A stretch of 64,000 nt of DNA, from NCBI GenBank assembly GCA_033795365.1, contig JARYGU010000010.1, positions 138,777 through 202,776 on the forward strand. The letters run 5' to 3'. Shown here piece by piece: positions 44,184-52,819 of this stretch. The position numbers and the translations under genes were made by a program. This stretch comes from JARYGU01 sp033795365. GTDB taxonomy: Bacteria > Pseudomonadota > Alphaproteobacteria > Rhizobiales > Rhizobiaceae. The stretch's first letter is position 1, and each line of letters begins with the position of its first letter. A model generated the notes under the pieces. It made no database searches. It saw only the letters and a list, made by a program, of their open reading frames with translations, and was not told the DNA's origin.

Positions 44184-46163
44184 TCAGAGACTGTCTGCTG
44201 CCTTCTCCAATCTTTCCCGCGCAGCACGTACGGCGTCTTCTCCCGCCTCGGCGCGTGGAAAGCTCTCGGGCAATCCGGCAAGCACGGCATCAAGGATTTC
44301 CCGGCGGCGGCGCTGGCGCACGGCACCCGGCAGCGCCACCAGAGAACGGTTCAGGCGATCCATCGTCGCTGCGGGAAAGACGGCGTCCCAGCGCTCCCGC
44401 TCCGGCCCCTGCGCATTCGAGGCGTTGCTGGCGGCGATGCACTTCCTGAGCGCTGCCGTCTCCGCTGCGTCGACCTCGCCGTTGCGAACGACAACGCCGT
44501 AGTCGATCGCCGCGCCCTGCACCGTCACGAAGCCGTCCCGCACGTCGCGCCGCACCGCGGAAAGATCGCGGCGCGCCGGATCGCCAAAGCCGCCGGCGCC
44601 CGGCGTCAGGAAGGTGACAGTGTCTCCCGCATTGACTGTGAGTACGTCGATCTTCCCGAGCCGGCGCTCGCCGGCGCTGCCGCGATTGACGATCAGCTCG
44701 GCCGGCAGGCCGGGCTTGCCGCCGTTCGAGCCCCATGGGCGGAAAAGCAGCCGCTCCATGCCGCGGCCGAGAACATTGGTATCGTCGGTCAGGACCCGGA
44801 AGGTCAGCTCCATACCGCAGCCGCCGCGCCACTGGCCGGCGCCCCCGGAATCGGGACGCAGCGCATAGGTGAGGATTTCGACGCCGAGTTCAGCCTCGAC
44901 CGTTTCGACGGGATTGTTGGCCAGATTCGAGATGCCGCTGTCGCGCCCGTCGACCCCGTCGCGCCCAAGACGTGCGCCGGTGCCGCCGATCATCGGTTCG
45001 ATCACCTGCACGCGCCGGCCGCCATGTCCGTTCGGTTCCGCCATCACGACGGGGATGACCGTTCCCGAGGAAGCCGCAGGCATGACTTCGGGCAGCGCCT
45101 TGCCGAAAGCGCCGTTCAAGACGTCGTTGACACGGATGGCGGCGGCGTGGCGCACTCCCGTTGCGGCCGGCTCCTGCGGATTGACCAGGCTTCCCTCCGG
45201 CGCCGTGATGCGCACCGGATCGAGCAGGCCGACATTGAGCGGGGTCGTCGGATCAAGCGTATTGACGAGCGCCAGAACCCGCAGCGTCAGCCAGGCATGC
45301 GGGCGCCCGCGCGAGGGGATGTTCATCGCGGTCGCGACCTGCGGATCGGTGCCGGTGAAATCGAGATGCACCTCGCCGCCGTCGAAGGTCGCCGCAAGCG
45401 CTATGCGGACCGGCAGCCGGCTCGCGGCGTCGTCGTCGAGATAGTCCGAGAAGGAATAGGTACCGGAAGGCACACGCCGCAGGACCGAGCGGGCCTTTTC
45501 CGCCGCATAGGCGACGAGGTCCTTCGCGGCGGCGGAAACGGTCTCGGCGCCATGCTGGGCGATCGTTTGCTCCAGGCGCCGCCGGCCGGCAGCAAGCGCT
45601 GCGAGCATCGCGCGGATGTCGCCCATATTGGCATCCGGCGTGCGGCTGTTCGCGTCGAGGAAGAGGCGGACATCCTGGTTCATCTCCCCGCGCTTCATCA
45701 GCTTGACCGGTGGGATGCGCAGGCCTTCCTGAAAGATTTCCGTGTTGACCGGAGAGATACTGGAGGGCACTCGCCCGCCGACGTCCGAGCAATGCACGAA
45801 GCACCAGCCGTAAGCGATGATTTCGCCGTCATGGAAATAGGGCTCGATCATGTGGAGGTCGGGCAGATGCGTAGCGAGACCCTCGGAGCGGTAGGGATCG
45901 TTGGTGAGGATGACGTCGCCCGGCTCCAGCAGACCGACGGCCTTGATTGCCGGAGCGCATTCCAGCCCGACGAATCCGGAAACGCCGATCGAGCGCGGAT
46001 AGGCGAAGAAGCGTCCGTCGAGCCCTGCCAGGGCGCAGGCGAAGTCGGCGGTCTCCTTGACGTAGAGCGTTCGCCCGGTGCGCTGGAGCGTCAGGCACAT
46101 CTCCTCGCTGACGGCGGCAAGCTTATTGCCGAGAATGGCGAGCGTGACGGAATCGAGCTTCAT
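44184..46163 (-). CDS. hyuB: Hydantoinase B/oxoprolinase-type subunit
   Basis: A 659-residue protein of the HyuB family, which with HyuA forms ATP-dependent cyclic amidases (N-methylhydantoinase, 5-oxoprolinase) or related carboxylases. Typical segments are DPYRSEGLATHLPDLHMIEPYF near residue 95 and the Gly-rich C-terminal VTFLTPGAGGFGDPARRD. It starts at 46163, overlapping hyuA by four bases; the longer frame upstream is a shadow over hyuA. Metal-ligand residues lie in the N-terminal half. Confidence 0.88.
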   Translation of the reverse strand: MKLDSVTLAILGNKLAAVSEEMCLTLQRTGRTLYVKETADFACALAGLDGRFFAYPRSIGVSGFVGLECAPAIKAVGLLEPGDVILTNDPYRSEGLATHLPDLHMIEPYFHDGEIIAYGWCFVHCSDVGGRVPSSISPVNTEIFQEGLRIPPVKLMKRGEMNQDVRLFLDANSRTPDANMGDIRAMLAALAAGRRRLEQTIAQHGAETVSAAAKDLVAYAAEKARSVLRRVPSGTYSFSDYLDDDAASRLPVRIALAATFDGGEVHLDFTGTDPQVATAMNIPSRGRPHAWLTLRVLALVNTLDPTTPLNVGLLDPVRITAPEGSLVNPQEPAATGVRHAAAIRVNDVLNGAFGKALPEVMPAASSGTVIPVVMAEPNGHGGRRVQVIEPMIGGTGARLGRDGVDGRDSGISNLANNPVETVEAELGVEILTYALRPDSGGAGQWRGGCGMELTFRVLTDDTNVLGRGMERLLFRPWGSNGGKPGLPAELIVNRGSAGERRLGKIDVLTVNAGDTVTFLTPGAGGFGDPARRDLSAVRRDVRDGFVTVQGAAIDYGVVVRNGEVDAAETAALRKCIAASNASNAQGPERERWDAVFPAATMDRLNRSLVALPGAVRQRRRREILDAVLAGLPESFPRAEAGEDAVRAARERLEKAADSL

Positions 46164-48226
46164 CGTGCAAGCCTTTCCAGATGGAGGTTTCCGACGGCAT
46201 CGGCGCGCGCCGACCAGCCGGGAAGCAGGACGGTGGTCGTATCGTCCTGCTCGACGATCGCCGGCCCCCGGATGGCATCCCCAGCGCCGAGCGCCTCGCG
46301 CACATAAACGGCGGCTGTGATCCACTCCCCCTTGCGGAAGAGCGCGCGCTCGCCCTTCGGCTCGGGCTTTCCGATGCCGGCGGAGATCTCCGGTTGCGCG
46401 ATCTTGGGCGTGACGCCAATCACGGCAAGGCGCGCCGTGCCCAGTTCCACCTCGGTCTCCGTGTCGCGGAAGCCGTAAATGCGCTCATGCTCCCGATGGA
46501 ATGCTTCGGCGACCAAGGCGGCATCCGCCGCGCTTTCATCGAGCGCCACCCTGAGTTCGTAGGCCTGTCCCGCATAACGCATGTCGGCGGCGCGCTCGAA
46601 CCGGCGCGCGCCGGCCGCATCTCCTTCTCGGTCCAGCCAGGCCATGCCTTCGTCCGCGAGCGCAAGGAACACCTCCTGCAATAAGGCGGCGCTGCCTTCG
46701 TTAAGAGGCTGTCGGAGGCTGCGCACGAAATCGCGGCGGAGATCCGCCGCAGCCGCCCCGAGCGCACAGAAGGTGCCCGCCGCCGGAGGGATGACGACGC
46801 GGCCGATACCCACCTCTTCGGCGAGCAGGTTCGCATGCGTGGGACCAGCACCGCCGAAGGGCACCAGCGCGAAATCGGCCGGATCGAGCCCGCGGGAGGC
46901 AAGCGTCTTGTAGAGCTCCGTCGCCATGCCCGCGGTGGTGACCGCAAGCGCGCCCTCGGCCGCGCGCGCTGCACCGTCCTCGCCTGAAAAGCCGATGCGT
47001 GCACCGATTTCCGCCAGAGCGTTTTTTGCGGCGTCGAGATCGAGCCGCATGCGGCCGCCGAGAAAGCCGGCCGGATGGATGTAACCGAGCGTCAGGTAGC
47101 AATCGCTGACTGCCGGCTCGGTGCCGCCTCTGCCGTAGGAGACCGGACCCGGCATTGCGCCTGCGCTGCGCGGCCCTACCTTGAGCACACCGTGGTCGTC
47201 TACCCAGACGATCGAGCCGCCGCCGGCCCCGATCGCGGAAACGTCGACCACCGGAAGGACCAGCGGCAGCCCGCCGATATCGGTCCTCGTCGCGAGTTCG
47301 GCCGAACCCGCATGGGCGACCGCAATGTCCGACGAGGTGCCGCCCATGTCGAAGGTGATGATCGAGCTCACGCTTGCCGCCGCGGCGAGGCGGGCGGCAG
47401 CCATGACGCCCGACGCGGGGCCTGACAGGATCGTCTCCACCGGCCTTTCCTCGGCGGATACAAGGCTGAGCGAACCGCCGTTGGACGCCGTAACCAGGAT
47501 CGGCGCGGTGACGCCGTCGCGTTCGAGCCCGGTCTTCAACCCGGCGAAATAACCCTGCATCAGAGGCTGGATATAGGCGTTGAGGCAGGCGACCAGCGTG
47601 CGCTCGTATTCGCGGATCTCGGGCCAGATCGCGGCTGCCGACGTGATGGCAAGCCCGCCGGCCTTTTGCGAGAGCTTTGCCGCCAAATCGATTTCCACGG
47701 CCGGCCTGGTATAGCCGTTTATCAGCACGAGAGCGGCGGCATCGACGTCCAGTGCCTTCAGCTCTTCGGCGACGCGATCGAGTCCGGCTTCGTCCGGCGC
47801 GTTTGTGACCTCGCCTGCCGCCGACAGCCTTGCATCGATCTCCAATATGCGGAAACGCGGCACCAGCGGCTCTTCCTTGCTCGCATGGAAATCGAAGGAG
47901 GACGGCATGCGGCTGCGCGCGATCTCCAGGATGTCGCGATAGCCGCGCGTCACGACGAGCGCGATGGTGGCACCGCGTCTCTGGATGATCGCGTTGAGCC
48001 CTATCGTCGTGCCGTGCATGATCGTCCCGACGTCGCCGGAATGCAGGCCGGCCTTTTCGAGCAGCGACTTAAGTCCTTCGATCAACGCCCGGGAAGGCTC
48101 GTCAGGCGTGGAAGGTTCCTTGTAGTAGGTGAGACTGCCATCGCGAGGATCGGACAGCACGAAATCCGTGAAAGTCCCTCCGACATCGATGCCGATGCGC
48201 GCGCCGTTCTTCTGCATGATCGTCAT
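46160..48226 (-). CDS. hyuA: Hydantoinase A/oxoprolinase-type ATPase subunit
   Basis: A 688-residue HyuA-family subunit with the actin-like ATPase phosphate motif GIDVGGTFTDFVL at the N-terminus, IMHGTTIGLNAIIQRRGA, and the second nucleotide motif FDMGGTSSDIAV. The family couples ATP cleavage to activation of a cyclic amide. I used the ATG at 48226, ten bases after GGAG; an in-frame TTG at 48232 is less likely. It lies 7 bases after the importer ATPase gene. Confidence 0.9.
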   Translation of the reverse strand: MTIMQKNGARIGIDVGGTFTDFVLSDPRDGSLTYYKEPSTPDEPSRALIEGLKSLLEKAGLHSGDVGTIMHGTTIGLNAIIQRRGATIALVVTRGYRDILEIARSRMPSSFDFHASKEEPLVPRFRILEIDARLSAAGEVTNAPDEAGLDRVAEELKALDVDAAALVLINGYTRPAVEIDLAAKLSQKAGGLAITSAAAIWPEIREYERTLVACLNAYIQPLMQGYFAGLKTGLERDGVTAPILVTASNGGSLSLVSAEERPVETILSGPASGVMAAARLAAAASVSSIITFDMGGTSSDIAVAHAGSAELATRTDIGGLPLVLPVVDVSAIGAGGGSIVWVDDHGVLKVGPRSAGAMPGPVSYGRGGTEPAVSDCYLTLGYIHPAGFLGGRMRLDLDAAKNALAEIGARIGFSGEDGAARAAEGALAVTTAGMATELYKTLASRGLDPADFALVPFGGAGPTHANLLAEEVGIGRVVIPPAAGTFCALGAAAADLRRDFVRSLRQPLNEGSAALLQEVFLALADEGMAWLDREGDAAGARRFERAADMRYAGQAYELRVALDESAADAALVAEAFHREHERIYGFRDTETEVELGTARLAVIGVTPKIAQPEISAGIGKPEPKGERALFRKGEWITAAVYVREALGAGDAIRGPAIVEQDDTTTVLLPGWSARADAVGNLHLERLAR

Positions 48227-48233
48227 TTCCAAA

Positions 48234-49334
48234 TTACTCCGCGCTCACGACGACGCCGTCCTGCGGCGACCAGCCAAGCGTCAAGACTTCCCCGAGGCGG
48301 AACGACACGGCGCCGAGCGGACCATCTGCCTGCCGGTAGACGAAAAGCTCGCGGCCGAGCTCTGGCACCTCGACCTGATAGGCGGCATAATTGCCGCGAA
48401 ATACGGCTCCCGTGACGCGGGCCTCGAAATTCACGCCCGGCTGCCCTTCCGGACCCAGCCGAACCCGCTCCGGGCGAACGGAAAGGCTGAGAGACTTACC
48501 GGATTCCCTCTTCTGCTCGAGCGGAAGGGATACCGGGGCACTCCGCCCCGGCACCAGAAGGGCGCTGCCGTCTCCCGAGACCGTACCTTCGAAAATGTTG
48601 GAGGTTCCGAGAAATTCGGCAACGAAACGGCTTCTCGGCCTGTCGTAGATGTCGGTGGGCGTGCCGATCTGCAGGATGCGCCCGCCATTCATCACGGCAA
48701 CCTTGTCCGACATGGACAAGGCCTCCTCCTGATCGTGCGTCACCAGGAGGGTGGTGATGCCGAGGCGCTGCTGCATCCCCCTGATCTCGAACTGCATGCT
48801 TTCGCGAAGCGATCTGTCAAGAGCGCCGAGCGGCTCGTCCAGAAGCAGGACCTTCGGGTTGACGATCAGCGAGCGGCCGAGCGCGACGCGCTGCTGCTGG
48901 CCGCCGGAAAGCTGGGAGGGATACATGTCGCCCCTGCCCGGCAGCTGGATCAGGTCGAGCATGTCGCGGATCTTCCCGTCACGCTCGCTCCGGCCCGTTC
49001 CGGCCATGCGCAGCCCGAAGCCGATATTCTCGGCCACAGTACGGTGCGGGAAAAGGCTGTAGTTCTGGAATACCATTCCGAGGTTGCGCCTGTGCGGCGG
49101 AAGCCCCGATACATCGACCCGGCCGATGCGGATAGAACCGGCATCGGGCCGCTCGAAACCGGCTACCATGCGCAGTGTCGTCGTCTTGCCGCAGCCCGAA
49201 GGACCGAGAAGCGCCAGGAGTTCGCCGGCCTCGACATGCAGGTCGAGATCGCGCACGGCCACGGTCGGTCCATAGGCCTTGTGGATTCCCGCAAGAACGA
49301 GTTCCTCAGCTTTCGAGCCGGCGACGCTCGCCAT
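48234..49334 (-). CDS. Polyamine-type ABC transporter ATP-binding protein (PotA-like)
   Basis: A 366-residue ABC ATPase: Walker A GPSGCGKTTT, Q loop (MVFQNYSLFPHRTV), signature LSGGQQQR, Walker B VLLLDEPLGALD, switch His in LVTHDQEEA, and a C-terminal TOBE/OB regulatory domain (about 275-366). It is the first gene of the nine-gene operon. The ATG at 49334 has GGA eight bases upstream; ATGs at 49343 and a longer frame to 49388 are alternatives, but the last would run close to the operator. Confidence 0.9.
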   Translation of the reverse strand: MASVAGSKAEELVLAGIHKAYGPTVAVRDLDLHVEAGELLALLGPSGCGKTTTLRMVAGFERPDAGSIRIGRVDVSGLPPHRRNLGMVFQNYSLFPHRTVAENIGFGLRMAGTGRSERDGKIRDMLDLIQLPGRGDMYPSQLSGGQQQRVALGRSLIVNPKVLLLDEPLGALDRSLRESMQFEIRGMQQRLGITTLLVTHDQEEALSMSDKVAVMNGGRILQIGTPTDIYDRPRSRFVAEFLGTSNIFEGTVSGDGSALLVPGRSAPVSLPLEQKRESGKSLSLSVRPERVRLGPEGQPGVNFEARVTGAVFRGNYAAYQVEVPELGRELFVYRQADGPLGAVSFRLGEVLTLGWSPQDGVVVSAE

Positions 49335-49395
49335 CAGCGGCATCCGCAATTTTCGTAATCGGTCCGCATCGACGAAACCTGTTCCCAATTTGCTT

Positions 49396-49409
49396 TTGTA
49401 GCGCTACAA
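49396..49409. promoter_or_regulatory. Candidate LacI-family operator
   Basis: A perfect 14-bp palindrome, TTGTAGCGCTACAA, with the central CG that LacI-family proteins insert their hinge helices into. It lies between the nine-gene operon (minus) and the lacI-family gene (plus), some 60 bases upstream of the first ATPase codon and 100 bases before the regulator. This is where repression of the operon, and perhaps autoregulation, would act. Confidence 0.65.
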
Positions 49410-49511
49410 TCAATCTAATGGCCATGAGAGTCAAGGATCGCTTTTTCTAATTTGCCCGCATTTGAAGCACTGCATGTTTGGTAATCATCCGAGAGTCGAA
49501 ACCGGAATGCG

Positions 49512-50519
49512 ATGACGCGAGAAGACAAGCCCACTGTTACGATGCAATCCGTCGCCGCGGCGGCGGGCGTGTCGCCGATGACGGTGTCGAACGCCTTCCG
49601 TTATCCGCAGCGCGTTCAGGAGGATACGCGCCGACGGGTGCTCAAGGTGGCGGCCGAACTCGGCTATATACCCAACCATGCCGCCGGAAATTTGGCCTCG
49701 GGCCAGAGCAGGGTCATCGGCGCCGTCATTCCGTCGATCAAAAATTCGAGCTTCTACAAATATGTGAGCGGCATGCAGGATCAGGTGGCCGAGCATGGCT
49801 ACGAGCTGATCCTGAAACTTGCCGATACGACGCGGCACGAAGCAGCCGCCATACAGACCTTTCTCGGCCTTCGCGTTGCCGGTATCGCACTTGTCGGCGA
49901 TGAGCACGAAAGCGATGCGGTCGACCTGATGCGCAAGACCGGCGTGCCGGTCGTCGAATCCTGGGTGCACGAGAAGCCGTTCGACATGGCCGTCGGCTAT
50001 TCGACCACCGCGGCGACGGAGGCTCTCGTGAAGCTGCTGATCGATCGCGGGTGCCGGCGCATCGGCTTCGTCGGATATGAGGGCTCGGTCTCGCGCCGCT
50101 TCACCGAGCGCCTGCCGGCGTTCAGGAACAGCCTTGCCAGGGCCGGCCTCGAAAGCGACCTTGTCCATCTGGTCGAGGAGGCGGACGGTTTCGGCGCGGG
50201 GCCGAAAGCGCTCGAGGGTCTCTATCGACGCGATCCGTCGATCGATGCGATCATCTGCCCGACGGATATCGTCGCCGCGGGCGTCCTCTTCGAATGCGGC
50301 CGCCGTGGCTGGAAGGTGCCGGAACGCATCGCAGTGGCAGGCTGGGGCGACTACGAGATCGCCTCCGAGATCAGCCCTGGCCTGACGACGATCCAGCCGA
50401 ACGCCTACGAAATGGGCCAGCGGGCCATGAGGATGATCATCGAGCGCGTCTGGGGAGAAGGCGAGCCGGGCAGCGTCGTCAACACCGGCTTCGGCATCGT
50501 CCGCCGCGCCAGCGCCTGA
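49512..50519 (+). CDS. LacI-family transcriptional regulator
   Basis: A 335-residue regulator. The N-terminal helix-turn-helix and hinge helix are clear (VTMQSVAAAAGVSPMTVSNAFRYP; LGYIPNHAAGNLASGQS), followed by a periplasmic-binding-protein-like effector domain (GAVIPSIKNSSFYKYVSGMQ; AVAGWGDYEIASEISPGLTTI). It is divergent from the HyuAB operon, and the palindrome at 49396-49409 is its probable operator. The inducer should be the operon's substrate or an intermediate. Confidence 0.9.
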   Translation: MTREDKPTVTMQSVAAAAGVSPMTVSNAFRYPQRVQEDTRRRVLKVAAELGYIPNHAAGNLASGQSRVIGAVIPSIKNSSFYKYVSGMQDQVAEHGYELILKLADTTRHEAAAIQTFLGLRVAGIALVGDEHESDAVDLMRKTGVPVVESWVHEKPFDMAVGYSTTAATEALVKLLIDRGCRRIGFVGYEGSVSRRFTERLPAFRNSLARAGLESDLVHLVEEADGFGAGPKALEGLYRRDPSIDAIICPTDIVAAGVLFECGRRGWKVPERIAVAGWGDYEIASEISPGLTTIQPNAYEMGQRAMRMIIERVWGEGEPGSVVNTGFGIVRRASA

Positions 50520-50594
50520 CCCAGGCAGCGGCGGATCCGGCAGAGCTATATCCTTGGGATCGGCGCGAATGCCGGAAGGCCGCCGGTGCACTGG

Positions 50595-51122
50595 TTATTT
50601 GTTCAAATCCCTTGCCATCTGCAGGTGGTGCTCCAGGGCGGGGAGTGTTTTGCCTGCCCAAGCCTTCAGTTCGGGGTTGTCGCCCTCCTCGGCGTAGCGC
50701 CGGAAGAGATCGACGGCAGTCTCGTGGGCAGAAACTTGGTCGTCCTGATACTGCTCCGTGAATTCCGCCCCCTGCAGCCCCTTCAATTCGTCCATCATCT
50801 CTTGCTGGGCAGCGGTCATGGCCGTCGGAAGCGTCGCCTTCACCTTGCCACCCTCGACCATCTGCTTCATCTCGGTGGTTGTCTTCTGATGGTCCATGAC
50901 CATCTGCCGGGCGAACGCCTTGGTCGCATCATCCGCCCGCTCGACGGCGAGCTTGCTGGATTCGACCTCGAACATGTCGCTGGCACCTGCCTCCTGGACG
51001 AAATCCTCGGTTTTCGGCGGAATCCCCAAAAGCGAATTGGCGCCTGTCTTTTCCGCGGCTGACTGGGCGAAAGCCGACGTTGCGATCATGAACATGACTG
51101 CAGGAATGACGATATATTTCAT
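50595..51122 (-). CDS. DUF4142 domain periplasmic protein
   Basis: A 175-residue secreted protein: signal peptide MKYIVIPAVMFMIATSAFAQ, then a four-helix DUF4142 domain (DFVQEAGASDMFEVESSKLA; FARQMVMDHQKTTTEMKQM; ALEHHLQMARDL) rich in His, Met and Asp/Glu. Start at 51122 after AAGGAGA. These proteins are widespread in rhizobia and often stress-induced; function is not established. It is divergent from an ECF sigma gene and has a GGAAC-type promoter candidate upstream. Confidence 0.82.
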   Translation of the reverse strand: MKYIVIPAVMFMIATSAFAQSAAEKTGANSLLGIPPKTEDFVQEAGASDMFEVESSKLAVERADDATKAFARQMVMDHQKTTTEMKQMVEGGKVKATLPTAMTAAQQEMMDELKGLQGAEFTEQYQDDQVSAHETAVDLFRRYAEEGDNPELKAWAGKTLPALEHHLQMARDLNK

Positions 51123-51478
51123 TGGCGTTCTCCTTGGCTGCCCCACGAACTTCCTGCGGAGGAAGATGTTCCAAGGCAGGTGAGGAAGCGACACCGCAAT
51201 CGAACCGCGACACGGGAGCGGAGCGAAGCTCGCAAGCAACGAAAATCCCGCTGCTGCGAATTTTTTCTGCGCCGGCTGCGGAACAACGGCAATGATGCCC
51301 CGTTGGCCTGAAAGCGGGACGTAACCGACCCACACCAGAAAGACGAATTCAGCATGCCGCAGGATCATGTCCCGCGGCACCGGGAAGACGCGTCCCAAAT
51401 CACGGTCTTGCAGAGCCCTGGAAGATGCTCAGGGCAAGCCATCCGGTTGTCATAGCCTACAAGACAGAGGAGTTCGTC
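51123..51478. promoter_or_regulatory. DUF4142/ECF sigma divergent promoter region
   Basis: About 355 bases without a supported gene. On the minus strand GGAAC (51172-51168) is followed after 16 bases by AGTT (51151-51148), 26 bases before the DUF4142 start. The general stress (EcfG) promoters of Alphaproteobacteria follow GGAAC-N16/17-CGTT, so this is a near match. On the plus strand I saw no convincing promoter for the sigma gene; GAGGAG (51467-51472) is its ribosome site. Confidence 0.45.
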
Positions 51479-52006
51479 GTGACCGATACACCGTTGTCCG
51501 AACGATTGCAGAAGGATGTCGTCGAGCTGATACCAGCTCTTCGCGCGTTTGCGAGGACCTTCCACAGATCACCGATCGATGCCGAGGATCTCGTTCAGGA
51601 AACCTTGCTGAAGGCGCTTTCCAACCTCGACAAGTTCGAGGACGGCACCCGGTTGAAATCCTGGATGTTCACGATCATGCGCAACACCTTCTGCACCCGC
51701 ATCCGGCTTTCAACCCGGGAGATGCCGGGCGAGAAGGAGTGCGTGGGGCTCAACATCACCATCGCGCCGGGGCAGGAATGGTCGGTGCGGTTTCGCGAAT
51801 TCGAGGAAGCGATGCGCCGCCTGCCGCCGAACTTCCGCGAGGTGATCGACGAGATCGCTATCGGCGGCGAAAGCTACGAGGCGGCCGCCGCACGACACCG
51901 ATGCGCCGTCGGCACGATCAAGAGCCGCCTCAACCGGGCCCGCCAGCACCTGGCGAACGAACTGGCCTGGAACGCCGGGGATGCCATTGACAAGGAACTG
52001 CCGTGA
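51479..52006 (+). CDS. ECF RNA polymerase sigma factor (EcfG/RpoE-like)
   Basis: A 175-residue ECF sigma with region 2 (LIPALRAFARTFHRSPIDAEDLVQETLLKAL; LKSWMFTIMRNTF) and region 4 (AMRRLPPNFREVIDEIAIGGESYEAAAARHRCAVGTIKSRLNRAR). The start is GTG, six bases after GAGGAG; an upstream ATG at 51425 has no ribosome site. The sequence is closest in feel to the general stress sigma group of Alphaproteobacteria, but no NepR anti-sigma or PhyR is recognised nearby, so it may be an accessory paralogue. Confidence 0.85.
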   Translation: MTDTPLSERLQKDVVELIPALRAFARTFHRSPIDAEDLVQETLLKALSNLDKFEDGTRLKSWMFTIMRNTFCTRIRLSTREMPGEKECVGLNITIAPGQEWSVRFREFEEAMRRLPPNFREVIDEIAIGGESYEAAAARHRCAVGTIKSRLNRARQHLANELAWNAGDAIDKELP

Positions 52007-52031
52007 GCCACTTTCTGCGATCTAGCGGTCG

Positions 52032-52421
52032 TCAGTCATGCGACACCGGGGGACCGAAGAGGGCTCGGGCGATATGATCGAGCGCTATCGGCTTTGCGCT
52101 GAGGACGAATCCGGTGAACTGCTCGGGGATGATGGACGGATCGTATCCGGTCGCGAAAACATAAGGGATGCCGAGCTGCTGGAGCTTCTCGGCAACCGGA
52201 AAGACCATCTCCCCGTCCAGGTAGACGTCGAGAATGGCGGCGTCGACAGGCTCGTCGCCGATCAGTTCCAATGCATGCGCCACATCTCCCGTCGGACCGA
52301 CGACGACCGCTCCCAGTTGCTGCAATTTCGTGCGTGTTTCATCGGCAAGGAAATATTCGTCCTCCACGATTAGAATGCGCCGGTCCTTGAAAAATCTCAG
52401 ATAGCTATTGGAGTCGGTCAT
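52032..52421 (-). CDS. Single-domain response regulator
   Basis: A 129-residue receiver without output domain. Glu20/Asp21/Glu22 (LIVEDEYFLADE) and the phosphoacceptor Asp65 (AAILDVYLDGE) are present, Thr/Ser at VFATGYD and Lys110 (SAKP). The segment shape is like that of receivers linked to HWE/general-stress signalling in rhizobia. It converges on the ECF sigma gene. An open frame continues upstream to 52865 but has no domain and is not included. The ribosome site is weak. Confidence 0.8.
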   Translation of the reverse strand: MTDSNSYLRFFKDRRILIVEDEYFLADETRTKLQQLGAVVVGPTGDVAHALELIGDEPVDAAILDVYLDGEMVFPVAEKLQQLGIPYVFATGYDPSIIPEQFTGFVLSAKPIALDHIARALFGPPVSHD

Positions 52422-52819
52422 CGGCCGGCTTGTCCGGATTGTCGTTGATGGCCCGGCCGGAGTTGCCGCGGGCGCTTTCGGCAGGCACCTTTGTCGCAGG
52501 AACAGACTTTTCAGCAACCGAAAAGTTCCTTTCAAATTCGACCGCGCGGGCGCACTTTTTATTATCGGCGGCAAGACGCGAATTTTCGGTTCGCGCGGCA
52601 AATTCCCTTCCTTGGCTTCGGGAATATTGCCTGATTCCTCTTGCAAGGCGAGTGGCCCGTTGATTGTGGGAGGAAGCATATCGCCAAAACGCTCGGCCAA
52701 CGGAACCCGAAGGGCTCCGGCCGAGCTTGGCGTACCGTCCAAGCCGTTAGCTATTTCGACGGCGGGTAATGGTCGAAAGCAATCGCGGAAACGAGTCCGC
52801 AATCTACTTTGCCATGTCC
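52422..52819. other. Non-coding or unresolved stretch between response regulator and metI
   Basis: About 400 bases. Several frames stay open on both strands because of high GC, but none combines a start codon, a ribosome site and a recognisable domain. The region must hold the promoter of the response regulator on the minus strand and the 3' end of the metNI transcript. I see no hairpin terminator of good quality. Confidence 0.3.
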
